64,000 bases of DNA from positions 434,001 through 498,000 of the forward strand of contig NZ_PDCM01000002.1 in assembly GCF_008634025.1 (NCBI RefSeq). The letters are read 5' to 3'. Position 1 is the stretch's first letter. Every line of letters starts with the position of its first letter. Positions 25,713 to 34,368 of this stretch are shown here, piece after piece. The notes under the pieces were generated by a model, which had not been told where the DNA came from, searched no databases, and saw nothing but the letters and a program-made list of their open reading frames with translations. This DNA is from Streptomyces albofaciens JCM 4342 (GTDB taxonomy: Bacteria > Actinomycetota > Actinomycetes > Streptomycetales > Streptomycetaceae). The translations under genes and the position numbers were made by a program.

Positions 25713-28031
25713 ATGGACGGCGACCGGGAGGCACGGCGCTTCGAGGTGTACGGGACGGTGCAGGGCGTCGGCTTCCGCCCGTTCGTCCAGCGCCTCGCCT
25801 CCGGGCTGGACCTGGACGGCTGGGTACGCAACGTCGACGGCCATGTCGTCATCGACACCGCCGGGGCCCCGCACTCACTGCGCCGGTTCGCCGCCGCCCT
25901 GCGCGCACAGGCCCCGCCGCTGTCCACCGTACGCCGCATCCGCAGTTCCGCCGATGTCCCCGAACACCCCGCGGTGGGCGCCGGGTTCACCGTGCGCGCC
26001 AGTGCCGCCGCCGATGCCCGGCCGACGCCGCGCGAGATCCCGCCGGACGCGGCGACCTGCGACGCCTGCCTGGCCGAACTGTTCGACCCGGCCGACCGGC
26101 GCTACCGCTACCCCTTCATCAACTGCACCGACTGCGGCCCACGTGCCACCGTGATCACAGGGCTTCCCTACGACCGGCCCCGCACGACGATGCTCTCCTT
26201 CCCGCTGTGCCCGGCGTGCGCGGCCGAGTACCGCGACCCGTCCGACCGGCGCTTCCACGCCGAGCCGCTGGCCTGCCCCGTGTGCGGGCCCCGGTTGTCG
26301 TGGAACGCCGGCGGTCGGAGCGCGACCGGTCCGGCCGCTCTCCGGTCCGCCGAGGAACTGATCGCGCAGGGCGGCATCGTCGCCGTCAAAGGGCTGGGCG
26401 GCTACCAGCTCGTCTGCGACGCGCGGCAACCGGCGGCCGTTCTGCTGCTGCGCCGGCGCAAGCACCGGCCGCACAAGCCGTTCGCCGTGATGGTCGCCGA
26501 CCTGGCCGCGGCGCACCGCATCGCCCGGCCCACCCGTACCGAAAGCCGTCTGCTCACCTCGCCCGCCCGACCCGTGGTGCTGGTCGCGGACGGACCGTCC
26601 GGCAGGGCGAGCGCCGGGGCCGTGCACCCCGGCACCGGACGCATCGGGCTCTTCCTGCCCACAACCGGTCTGCACCATCTCCTCCTGCGCGACCTCGACC
26701 GGCCGCTGGTGGTCACCAGCGGCAATGTCGCCGACGAGCCGATCGCCGTCACGGACGCCGACGCGCGCGAGCGTCTGGCGGAGGTCGCCGACGGCTTCCT
26801 GGCCCACGACCGCCCGATCGCCGCCCGCTACGACGATTCCGTGACGCAAGCCGTACGGGGGCGGGTCCTGACCATCCGGCGGGCCCGCGGGTACGCCCCC
26901 GCTCCCCTGCCGCTCCCGGTGCCGGCCCGTACGCCGGTCGTGGCGGCCGGTGCGCAGAGCAAGCACACCGTGACGGTGGCCTGCGGCGACCGCGCCGTGA
27001 CAGGCCCGCACACCGGCGACCTGTCCGACGCCCGCACCATGGAAGCCTTCGAGCGCTGCTACGCGGACCTCGTGGCCCTCACCGGTGTGGCGCCGCAGGC
27101 CGTGGCACACGACCTGCACCCGGGTTACCTGTCCACCCAGTGGGCGGCTGCGCATTTCGCCCCCGAGCGGCGCGTCGCGGTCCAGCACCACCACGCGCAC
27201 ATCGCCGCCTGTGCGGCAGAGCACCGGCTGCGCGGCCCGTTCCTGGGGATCGCCTATGACGGCCTGGGGTTCGGTGACGACGGCACCTTGTGGGGCGGGG
27301 AAGTCCTGGTCGCCGACTACACCGGCTATCGTCGCGTCGGCCGCTTCGCCACCGCGCCGCTGCCCGGCGGCGAGGCCGCGGTGCGCCACCCGGCGCGGAT
27401 GGCGCTCGGCTACCTGTACGGCCTCGAACCGCTCGGGGTGCCGCCCCCGTCGCCCGAACTCGCCCGCACGTTCACCGGGCGGATGGCCCCGCACGCGGTC
27501 GCGACGGTGCGCACCATGGTCCGGCGCCGCCTCAACTGCCCCCGCGCCTCCAGCGCCGGCCGCCTCTTCGACACCGCCGCCGCGCTGCTCGGGCTCGCCG
27601 ACGACATCTCCTACGAGGGGCAGGCCGCCGTAGCCCTGGAGAACGCGGCCGGTGCCGCGCGCCGGGCCGCGCTCCCCTGGCGCCTGGTCCGCGCCGACGG
27701 GCTGTGGGTCTACGACCCGGCGCCCACCCTGACCGCCCTGCTCGGCCGGCTCCGTGACGGAACGCCCGTACCCTGGCTGGCCGCCGCCTTCCACACCACG
27801 ATCGCCGAAGTCACCGCCGCGCTGGCCGAACGGGCGGTAACCGCCGGCGCCCCGCGCACCGTCTGCCTGGCCGGCGGCTGCTTCGTCAACCGCCGCCTGC
27901 TGACGGACGTGTCCCGGCTGCTGCGCGCCCGGGGGATGCGGGTGCTGGTCGGCAGCGCCGTGCCCGTCGGGGACGGCGGCATCAGCTACGGCCAGGCAGC
28001 GGTCGCCGCCGCCCGCCTGAAGAGGGGGTGA
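25713..28031 (+). CDS. hypF: Hydrogenase maturation carbamoyltransferase HypF
   Basis: The 772-residue HypF makes the carbamoyl group, from carbamoyl phosphate and ATP, that becomes the cyanide ligands of the active site. Domains in order are an acylphosphatase (about 5-90, VYGTVQGVGFRPFVQRLA), zinc-finger cysteine pairs (CDAC, CTDC, CPAC, CPVC between about 110 and 195), a YrdC-like domain (about 205-380, IVAVKGLGGYQLVCDA; KPFAVMV), and a Kae1/TobZ-like carbamoyltransferase domain with VQHHHAHIAACAAEH and CLAGGCFVNRRL. All are intact. ATG 25713 lies 5 bp after the protease stop. Because arcC uses the same substrate, carbamoyl phosphate pools may link the two systems; this is speculation. Confidence 0.96.
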   Translation: MDGDREARRFEVYGTVQGVGFRPFVQRLASGLDLDGWVRNVDGHVVIDTAGAPHSLRRFAAALRAQAPPLSTVRRIRSSADVPEHPAVGAGFTVRASAAADARPTPREIPPDAATCDACLAELFDPADRRYRYPFINCTDCGPRATVITGLPYDRPRTTMLSFPLCPACAAEYRDPSDRRFHAEPLACPVCGPRLSWNAGGRSATGPAALRSAEELIAQGGIVAVKGLGGYQLVCDARQPAAVLLLRRRKHRPHKPFAVMVADLAAAHRIARPTRTESRLLTSPARPVVLVADGPSGRASAGAVHPGTGRIGLFLPTTGLHHLLLRDLDRPLVVTSGNVADEPIAVTDADARERLAEVADGFLAHDRPIAARYDDSVTQAVRGRVLTIRRARGYAPAPLPLPVPARTPVVAAGAQSKHTVTVACGDRAVTGPHTGDLSDARTMEAFERCYADLVALTGVAPQAVAHDLHPGYLSTQWAAAHFAPERRVAVQHHHAHIAACAAEHRLRGPFLGIAYDGLGFGDDGTLWGGEVLVADYTGYRRVGRFATAPLPGGEAAVRHPARMALGYLYGLEPLGVPPPSPELARTFTGRMAPHAVATVRTMVRRRLNCPRASSAGRLFDTAAALLGLADDISYEGQAAVALENAAGAARRAALPWRLVRADGLWVYDPAPTLTALLGRLRDGTPVPWLAAAFHTTIAEVTAALAERAVTAGAPRTVCLAGGCFVNRRLLTDVSRLLRARGMRVLVGSAVPVGDGGISYGQAAVAAARLKRG

Positions 28032-28036
28032 CTCCG

Positions 28037-28324
28037 ATGTGCCTGGGTATCCCGGGCCGCGTCCTGGAGACGTACGAGGACGCCGGACTGCGCATGGCCC
28101 GCGTGGACTTCGGCGGCATCCGCCGCGAAGCGTGCCTGGAATACACCCCCGAGGCCGCCGTCGGCGACCACGTCGTCGTACATGTCGGCTTCGCCATCAC
28201 CACCGTCGACGAGGCCGAGGCGGCCCGCACGCTCGCCGTACTGCGGGCGATGGCGGACGCCGTGGCGGGCGAACTGGGCGAACCACTGCCTGCCGAGCAA
28301 CCCACCGAGGAGGCAGGACGATGA
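28037..28324 (+). CDS. hypC: Hydrogenase maturation chaperone HypC
   Basis: The 95-residue HypC binds HypD and the large-subunit precursor while the Fe(CN)2CO group is delivered. The start is fixed by biology: the essential Cys must be residue 2, giving MCLGIPGRVLE at ATG 28037, although an in-frame GTG at 28028 gives a three-residue extension. The family pattern continues with VDFGGIRREACLEYTPEAAVGDHVVVHVGFAITTVDEAEA, with a typical helix at the end. It lies 5 bp after hypF, and the stop overlaps the following HAD gene by 4 bp. Confidence 0.94.
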   Translation: MCLGIPGRVLETYEDAGLRMARVDFGGIRREACLEYTPEAAVGDHVVVHVGFAITTVDEAEAARTLAVLRAMADAVAGELGEPLPAEQPTEEAGR

Positions 28325-29169
28325 CCACCGTCTCACCCCAACAGGGCCGGCCCTCAGTTCCCTGCGGACCGACCGCCCGTCGAGGCGTCCGGGAGACGCC
28401 CACTCCGGTCGAGGCCCGTCCTACGCCGCTCACCCGGTACCACGCGCTGATCATCGGCATCGAGGGTGTGGTCACGGACACCGCGCGCATCCATGCCACG
28501 ACCTGGCAACGAGCCTTCGACGCCTTCCTCCGGCAGGCCGACCGCCTCCCGCGGCACGCCACCCGGCCCTTCGACCCGGACCGGGACTTCCGGCGGTTCT
28601 TCCAGGGACGCGCCCGCACCGAAGGCGTCCAGGCGTTCCTCACCGCGCGAGGCATTCCACCGCCGGAGGACGAAGGTGCCTGGACACCGGAAAGCCGTAC
28701 CGTCCGGACGCTCGTCGCCCAGGAGGACCAACTCTTCACCGCGTACATGCAGCACAACGGTGTGCCGGTCTGGCCGGACAGCCTGCGGCTGGTGGGGGCC
28801 GTGCGCCGGCACGCGGTACCCGTCGCCGCGGTGTCCGCCTCCCGCCACGCGCACACCCTGCTGGCAGCGGCGGGCGTACGGCACCGCTTCGACACCGTGG
28901 TGGACGGGCGCGACCGGGTCCGTCTGCACCGCTCCGCCGGCCCCGACCCGATCCTGCTGCAAGAGGCGGCCAGGCGGCTGCGGGCCACGCCCCTGCGCAC
29001 CGCCGTGGTCGTCGCCGCGCCCGCCTGGGTGACGGCGGCCCGGCGGGGCGGCTTCGGCACCGTCGTCGGCCTGGACCGGGCGGGCCGGGCGGAGCACGCC
29101 GTCGAACTCTACGAGCGGGGCGCCGGCCACGTCGTACGCGGACTGGTCGAACTGCTGCCCGACACCTGA
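28321..29169 (+). CDS. HAD-fold pseudo-enzyme coupled to hypC
   Basis: The 282-residue protein is related to the HAD/beta-phosphoglucomutase-like protein at 6962: HALIIGIEGVVTDTARIHATTWQRAFDAFLRQ, RPFDPDRDFRRFFQGRARTEGVQAFLTARGI and VAAVSASRHAHTLLAAAGV match segment by segment. In motif I the nucleophile region FDxDG has become GIEG, so the catalytic aspartates are gone and phosphatase or mutase chemistry is unlikely. A pseudo-enzyme or binding role is more likely. The start overlaps the hypC stop (ATGA at 28321), so it is translationally coupled to the maturation operon. The N-terminal 35 residues are low-complexity and may be disordered. Confidence 0.82.
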   Translation: MTTVSPQQGRPSVPCGPTARRGVRETPTPVEARPTPLTRYHALIIGIEGVVTDTARIHATTWQRAFDAFLRQADRLPRHATRPFDPDRDFRRFFQGRARTEGVQAFLTARGIPPPEDEGAWTPESRTVRTLVAQEDQLFTAYMQHNGVPVWPDSLRLVGAVRRHAVPVAAVSASRHAHTLLAAAGVRHRFDTVVDGRDRVRLHRSAGPDPILLQEAARRLRATPLRTAVVVAAPAWVTAARRGGFGTVVGLDRAGRAEHAVELYERGAGHVVRGLVELLPDT

Positions 29170-29244
29170 CATGCGGCCTCAAGAAGGCCCGCACGCCCGA
29201 GCGCGGACCATCCCGTCACGGTCTTCGCCAGGACCAGCGGTCCG

Positions 29245-29258
29245 GGCCCATACGGCCC
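29245..29258. promoter_or_regulatory. Candidate OsdR/DevR-type box before acyl-CoA synthetase gene
   Basis: GGCCCATACGGCCC (11 of 14) is preceded by the short palindrome GGACCAGCGGTCC (29231-29243). It lies 64 bp before the start at 29322. Confidence 0.45.
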
Positions 29259-29321
29259 CTGGTGGAGCCGTCACGCGCCGCGGAACCTGCCAGCAGCCCC
29301 TTCTCCCCTCGAGGAACGGTC

Positions 29322-32015
29322 ATGACGAGCATCGAACAGTCCGGAAGCGGTGTGTACGCGTTGTCGTCCGACGGCACGACGGTCTGCATACGACCCGCCC
29401 GCCCGGAGGACCGGGAACGGGTACTGCGGATGTTCACCGGCATGTCCCCCGAGAACCTGCGGCTGCGATTCTTCACCGTGGGAACGAAGTCCGGCGCAGC
29501 GGCTGCGGACCGCATCAGCACCCGAGGGGACACCGGCGGCCATGCCCTGCTCGCACTGGTAGGAGATGAGGTCACCGGCACCGCCGAATTCCACCGCTCC
29601 CCTGCCGACCCGGACACGGCGGACATCGGCCTGGCGGTCGCGGACGCCTGGCACGGTCACGGCATCGGGACGCTGCTGTTGGAACACCTGGCCCATGCCG
29701 CCCGCGCGGCCGGTATCCGTTCCTTCACCGCCGACGCCCTGACCGAGAACCACCTCATGCTGAAGGTGATCGCCGACCTCGGCCTGCGCACCGCGCGGCG
29801 CTTCGACGGACCGGAGGTCCACTGCACCATCGAACTCAGCGAGGACGAACCGTACCTGACCGCGGTGGACGAGCGGGGGCGCACCGCCGATGTGGCCAGT
29901 CTGGAGCCGTTGCTGCGGCCCGCTTCCGTCGTCGTGATCGGCGTCGGCCGGTCCCCGTCCTCGGTCGGCCGCGCCCTGCTCGGCAACATCCGCGCGCACG
30001 GCTTCACCGGGCAGCTCGCCGCCGTCAACCCGCACGCCGACGCCATCGACGGCACGCCCTGCCACCCGTCGGCCGAGCAACTGCCCTACGTGCCCGACCT
30101 GGCGGTCCTGGCGGTACCCGCCCCCGCCGTGCCCGATGCCGCCGAACAGTGCGGCAAACACGGCGTCAAGGCCCTGGTCGTCGTCACTTCCGGACTCGGC
30201 GACGGGCAGGCGGCGGGACTGCTGGCCGCCTGCCGGCGCCACGGAATGCGGCTGGTGGGCCCCAACTGCCTGGGCCTGGCCAACACCGAGCAGGCCGTAC
30301 GGCTGGACGCGACCTTCGCCGCGGCGCCGCCCCGTGCGGGCACCGCCGGGGTCGCCGTGCAGTCCGGCGGAGTGGGCATCGCGCTGCTCGGCGCACTGTC
30401 CCGGCTCGGCATCGGCGTGTCCTCCTTCGTCTCCCTCGGCGACAAGTACGACGTCAGCGGCAACGACCTGTTGCAGTGGTGGGAGAGCGACGGAGTCACC
30501 GACCTGGCGCTGCTGCACCTGGAGTCGTTCGGCAACCCGCGCGCCTTCTCCCGTACCGCGCGCCGGGTGGCCCGTACGATGCCCGTCCTGACCGTGGACG
30601 CGGGCCGGTCGGCGGCCGGGCGACGCGCCGCCGCCTCGCACACCGCGGCCATCGCCACTCCGACCATGACCCGCCGGGCCCTGTTCCAGCAGGCCGGGAT
30701 CATCGCCACCGACAGCGTCGGCGACCTCGTCGCGACCGCCGCGCTGCTGCGTGCCCAGCCGCTGCCGGCCGGCGCCCGGGTCGCCGTGGTCAGCAACGCG
30801 GGCGGTGTCGCCGTCCTGGCCGCCGACGCCTGCGCGGAAGCCGGGCTGACGCTTCCGGAGCTGCCGGGGCCGCTCATCGCCGACCTGCTCGCCGTCCTCC
30901 CGCCCGGCGCGAAGGCCGCCAATCCGGTCGACACCACCGCCGTCGTCTCCGGGAAGCAAATGGCGGGCTGCCTGGACCTGCTGACCGGACACGGCACCGT
31001 GGACGCCGTGCTCGTGGCGCTGGTCCCCACCGCCCTGTCCGCCGCGACCGGCGACGACCCGGCCCGGGCCCTCGTCCCGCCGTCCGGGACCAGGCCCCGG
31101 CCGGTCGCCGCAGTACTCCCCGGTCAGGACGTGTCCGTACGGCTGCTGCACAGCGGCGGCGCCGCCGTCCCCGCATACACCGAACCGTCCGCTGCCGCCC
31201 GGGCTCTCGCCCACGCCGTCTCCTACACCCGCTGGCGCGCCGAGCCCCCGGGCACGGTCCCGGCCCTGGAGGGCATCGACAGCGGAACTGCCGCCGCGCT
31301 CGTGTCGGGCTTCCTGGACCGCCATCCCGACGGCGGCTGGGCGGACCCCGGCCTGTGCGCGGCGCTGCTGGAGGCGTACGGCATTCCGCAGTCACCGTGG
31401 GAGTGGGCCGCCGACGCCGACGCGGCGGTGGCCGCGGCCGAACGGCTGGGCGGCGGCCGGATGGCCCTCAAGGCGCACTGGCCCGGACTGCTGCACAAGA
31501 CCGATGTGGGAGCGCTGCGCCTGGACCTGGAAGGGCCACAGCACGTCCGTGACGCGTACGCGGACCTGGCAGCACGCTTCGCCGGTGTGATGACGGGGGC
31601 GGTGGTGCAGCCGATGGCCGCGCGCGGCGTCGAACTGGTCGCGGGCGTCGTCCAGGACCAGGTGTTCGGCCCCCTGGTGCTCTTCGGCCTCGGCGGCACC
31701 GCCACCGAGGTGCTGGCCGACCACGCCGCCCGTCTCGCGCCGCTCACCGACCTGGACGCGCACGCCCTGATCACCGCACCGCGCTGCGCGCCCCTGCTGT
31801 TCGGCCACCGCACCGGCCGCGCCGTGGACCTCGAAGGGCTCGAACAACTGCTGCTGCGCCTGTCCCGCATGGCGTGCGACCTCCCCCAGCTGGCCGAGGC
31901 CGACCTCAACCCCGTACTCGCCCGCCCGGACGCCGTCCTCCCCCTGGACGTCCGCATCCGCCTGCTCCCGCACACCGCGCAGAGCCCGTACCTGCGCCGC
32001 CTGCGCACACGCTGA
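29322..32015 (+). CDS. GNAT acetyltransferase fused to ADP-forming acyl-CoA synthetase
   Basis: This 897-residue two-part protein has an N-terminal GNAT domain (about 20-170; GLAVADAWHGHGIGTLLLEHLAHAARAAG is the acetyl-CoA loop). The nucleoside-diphosphate-forming acyl-CoA synthetase domains follow: CoA-binding ASVVVIGVGRSPSSVGRALLGNI, ligase VAVQSGGVGIALLGALSRLGIG, and a C-terminal ATP-grasp domain. The phosphohistidine motif RRAAASHTAAIA (His440) is intact, so the synthetase half could make ATP from acyl-CoA. In Pat-type acetyltransferases this half is usually regarded as a sensor. Either protein acetylation or acetate formation with ATP gain is possible, and the fermentation-type neighbours favour the second. 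ATG 29322 follows GAGGAACGGTC. Confidence 0.9.
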   Translation: MTSIEQSGSGVYALSSDGTTVCIRPARPEDRERVLRMFTGMSPENLRLRFFTVGTKSGAAAADRISTRGDTGGHALLALVGDEVTGTAEFHRSPADPDTADIGLAVADAWHGHGIGTLLLEHLAHAARAAGIRSFTADALTENHLMLKVIADLGLRTARRFDGPEVHCTIELSEDEPYLTAVDERGRTADVASLEPLLRPASVVVIGVGRSPSSVGRALLGNIRAHGFTGQLAAVNPHADAIDGTPCHPSAEQLPYVPDLAVLAVPAPAVPDAAEQCGKHGVKALVVVTSGLGDGQAAGLLAACRRHGMRLVGPNCLGLANTEQAVRLDATFAAAPPRAGTAGVAVQSGGVGIALLGALSRLGIGVSSFVSLGDKYDVSGNDLLQWWESDGVTDLALLHLESFGNPRAFSRTARRVARTMPVLTVDAGRSAAGRRAAASHTAAIATPTMTRRALFQQAGIIATDSVGDLVATAALLRAQPLPAGARVAVVSNAGGVAVLAADACAEAGLTLPELPGPLIADLLAVLPPGAKAANPVDTTAVVSGKQMAGCLDLLTGHGTVDAVLVALVPTALSAATGDDPARALVPPSGTRPRPVAAVLPGQDVSVRLLHSGGAAVPAYTEPSAAARALAHAVSYTRWRAEPPGTVPALEGIDSGTAAALVSGFLDRHPDGGWADPGLCAALLEAYGIPQSPWEWAADADAAVAAAERLGGGRMALKAHWPGLLHKTDVGALRLDLEGPQHVRDAYADLAARFAGVMTGAVVQPMAARGVELVAGVVQDQVFGPLVLFGLGGTATEVLADHAARLAPLTDLDAHALITAPRCAPLLFGHRTGRAVDLEGLEQLLLRLSRMACDLPQLAEADLNPVLARPDAVLPLDVRIRLLPHTAQSPYLRRLRTR

Positions 32016-32064
32016 CCGACTCCGTGCCCAACGCAACAAGCCCCACCGCGTCCAGGAGGCTGTG

Positions 32065-32958
32065 ATGACCCGAGCACCGACCCCGTTCCCCGGCCGGGTG
32101 GTCGTCGGATTCGACGGTTCCGACCACGCCGTACGGGCCCTCGACCGCGCCGCCGACGAGGCCGCGCGCCGCGGCACTTCGCTGGAGATCGTCTGCGGCT
32201 GGCCCTGGGGCAAGCATCCGCTGCCCGACTTCGGCGTCACCGACGACACCGGCAAACTGCTCTACAGCAGCGCCCGCCGGCTGATGGACGCGGCCACCGA
32301 ACGCGTCCGGGCCCGCGCTGCGCAGGTTGCCGTCAGCGAGTCGCTGACCACGGAATCGGCGGCGCGCGCCCTGCTGCGCTGCGGGCGCGACGCCGCGCTC
32401 ACCGTGGTCGGCACCCGCGGCCACGGCGGCTTCGCCGGGCTGCTGCTGGGCTCGGTGAGCCTGCGCGTGGCGGCCCACTGCACCACACCCCTGATGGTCG
32501 TACGCGGCGACGGCGCCGAACGACACCACCGGGTCCTCGTCGGCGTCGAATCGGAAGCGGACGACGACGCCCTCCACTTCGCCTTCCAGGAAGCCCGGCG
32601 GTGCGCTGCCGAGCTGCGCGTACTGCACGCCTGGCAGTACCCGGCGGCCCCGCACGGGTCGCACGCCGCGTCGTACCACCTGACCTGGGACGAACTGGAG
32701 CAGCTGCGCAAGGGAGCCGAAGCGGTTGCGCAGTACGCCGTCGCGCCGCTGCGCGAGATCTACCCGGACGTCGCAGTCCACACCGACACGGTCTGTCAGC
32801 AGCCCGGCAAGGCCCTCGTGGAGGCCGGCCGGAACGCCGATGTGACCGTGCTGGCCGCCCACCGACGCCCGCGCCGGGTGGGCCTGCAACTGGGGCCGGT
32901 CACCCACGCGATGCTCCACCACGCGCACTGCCCGGTCGTCCTCGTGCCGGTGGACTGA
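32065..32958 (+). CDS. Tandem universal stress protein
   Basis: The 297-residue protein has two UspA domains. Domain one has GRVVVGFDGSDHAVRALDRAADEAARRGTSLEIVCGW and the ATP loop TVVGTRGHGGFAGLLLGSVSLRVAAHCTTPLMVV. Domain two has HRVLVGVESEADDDALHFAFQEARRCAAELRVLHAW and ends VTVLAAHRRPRRVGLQLGPVTHAMLHHAHCPVVLVP, a degenerate loop also seen in the USP at 24087. CAGGAGG five bases before ATG 32065 decides the start over GTG 32062. It follows the acyl-CoA synthetase gene by 49 bp with no box between, so it is probably on the same transcript. Confidence 0.93.
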   Translation: MTRAPTPFPGRVVVGFDGSDHAVRALDRAADEAARRGTSLEIVCGWPWGKHPLPDFGVTDDTGKLLYSSARRLMDAATERVRARAAQVAVSESLTTESAARALLRCGRDAALTVVGTRGHGGFAGLLLGSVSLRVAAHCTTPLMVVRGDGAERHHRVLVGVESEADDDALHFAFQEARRCAAELRVLHAWQYPAAPHGSHAASYHLTWDELEQLRKGAEAVAQYAVAPLREIYPDVAVHTDTVCQQPGKALVEAGRNADVTVLAAHRRPRRVGLQLGPVTHAMLHHAHCPVVLVPVD

Positions 32959-33008
32959 GCAGCGGGACCACCTCCGAGAGAAACTCGAAGCCGGAAGGAA
33001 GACCGAAG

Positions 33009-33734
33009 ATGAAGCACCGGCTGATCGACCAGGTCATGAACCGCGAGGTCGTCAAGACGCTCCCCGAGGCGCCGTTCAAGGAGGTCGCCGACCTGCTGGC
33101 ACGGCACGACATCAGCGGGGTGCCCGTCGTGGACCCGGACGACAAGGTACTGGGCGTCGTCTCGGAGACCGACCTGATATACCGGCAGGCCGGTCAGGAG
33201 GACGCACCGCACCGGCGGTACGTACCGGTGCCGCGCTCCAAGCGCGCCCGCACCGCGCGGGCCAAGGCACGTGCGCGAACGGCCCGTGCCCTGATGTCCT
33301 CCCCCGCCGTCACGGTCGGTCCCCGCCAGACCGTCACCGAGGCCGCCCGCACCATGGCCGCCCACCACGTCGAACGCCTCCCGGTCATTGACGAAGAGGG
33401 ACGGCTCATGGGCATCGTCACCCGCAGCGACCTGCTCTCCGTCTTCCGCCGCCCCGACGAGGAGATCCGCGACGAGATCATCGAAGACGTCCTCGTCCGC
33501 ACCCTGTGGCTCGCCCCGCACACCATCGGCGTGATCGTCCAGGACGGCGTCGTCACCCTCACCGGAAAGCTCCAGCGGCGCAGCGAAGTCCCCATCGCCG
33601 TACGGCTGGCCGGCCGCGTCGACGGTGTCGTCAGCGTCATCGACCGCCTCGGCTACCAGGAAGACGACTCCCACCTGCGCCCCACCGAACAGGCCCTGCA
33701 CGGCATCACCGAGGAATGGCTGCGGAAGATCTGA
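33009..33734 (+). CDS. CBS-BON domain protein
   Basis: The 241-residue cytoplasmic protein has two CBS motifs (DQVMNREVVKTLPEAPFKEVADLLARHDISGVPVV...GVVSETDLIY and ARALMSSPAVTVGPRQTVTEAARTMAAHHVERLPVI...GIVTRSDLLSVF). They are separated by a strongly basic linker (SKRARTARAKARARTAR). A C-terminal BON domain follows (TIGVIVQDGVVTLTGKLQRRSEVPIAVRLAGRVDGVVSVIDRL). It has the same layout as the hydrogenase-operon protein at 19844. CBS pairs usually bind adenine nucleotides; BON domains are thought to bind lipids or membranes. It starts 50 bp after the USP gene and probably shares its transcript. Confidence 0.92.
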   Translation: MKHRLIDQVMNREVVKTLPEAPFKEVADLLARHDISGVPVVDPDDKVLGVVSETDLIYRQAGQEDAPHRRYVPVPRSKRARTARAKARARTARALMSSPAVTVGPRQTVTEAARTMAAHHVERLPVIDEEGRLMGIVTRSDLLSVFRRPDEEIRDEIIEDVLVRTLWLAPHTIGVIVQDGVVTLTGKLQRRSEVPIAVRLAGRVDGVVSVIDRLGYQEDDSHLRPTEQALHGITEEWLRKI

Positions 33735-33776
33735 CCGACCCCGCGGCCCCGGACCTTCGAACGGAGCTGAACGCCC

Positions 33777-34286
33777 ATGACCGGCAAGCGCGTCCTCGTC
33801 GCCTACGGAACGCAGAACGGCGGCACCGCGGGCATCGCCGAAGAGATCGCGGCAACACTGGAAAAGGACGGCCTGGCAGCGGAGCCCCGCCCGGCGGCGG
33901 ACGTCACCGATGTGACCGCCTATGACGCGGTCGTCCTCGGCGGCGGGCTGTACGCCGGCCGCTGGCACCGTGACGCCCGCCGCTTCGCCCGCAGGCTCAA
34001 GTCCGCATTGCTGGAACGCCCGGTGTGGTGCTTCAGCAGCGGCCCGCTCGACGCCACCGCCACCCAGAAGGACATCCCGCCGACGCGGGCGGTGCAGCGC
34101 GACATGTCCCGCATCAAGGCACGCGGCCACACCACCTTCGGCGGCCGCCTCGACCCGGACCCTCAGGGCCGGCTCGCCCGCTCCATGGCCAAACGGGGCA
34201 TGGCCCACGACTGGCGCGACTTCGACCAGATCCGCGCCTGGGCCCACACCATCGCCACGGACCTGGACAAACAAGCAGTGATATGA
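33777..34286 (+). CDS. Flavodoxin-like (HemG-type) protein
   Basis: The 169-residue flavodoxin-fold protein has RVLVAYGTQNGGTAGIAEEIAATLEKDG as the FMN-binding loop. AYDAVVLGGGLYAGRWHRDARRFARR and WCFSSGPLDATA follow as the isoalloxazine-contacting segments. It resembles menaquinone-dependent protoporphyrinogen oxidase-like proteins common in hypoxia regulons and the protein at 22709. Start 33777 is preceded by CGGAGCTGAACGCCC. It is the last gene before a strong terminator, so the unit acyl-CoA synthetase-USP-CBS-flavodoxin looks like one operon. Redox partner unknown. Confidence 0.87.
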   Translation: MTGKRVLVAYGTQNGGTAGIAEEIAATLEKDGLAAEPRPAADVTDVTAYDAVVLGGGLYAGRWHRDARRFARRLKSALLERPVWCFSSGPLDATATQKDIPPTRAVQRDMSRIKARGHTTFGGRLDPDPQGRLARSMAKRGMAHDWRDFDQIRAWAHTIATDLDKQAVI

Positions 34287-34294
34287 GGACGGAC

Positions 34295-34327
34295 GGGTGA
34301 GGACCGGGCCGAACCCGGTCCTCACCC
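34295..34327. terminator. Strong bidirectional hairpin terminator
   Basis: GGGTGAGGACCGGG (34295-34308) and CCCGGTCCTCACCC (34314-34327) form a perfect 14-bp stem with a CCGAA loop between convergent flavodoxin and USP genes. Confidence 0.85.
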
Positions 34328-34368
34328 CTGCCCGCCCGTACCGCCGCGCATGTCCCGCGCCGGCCCGG

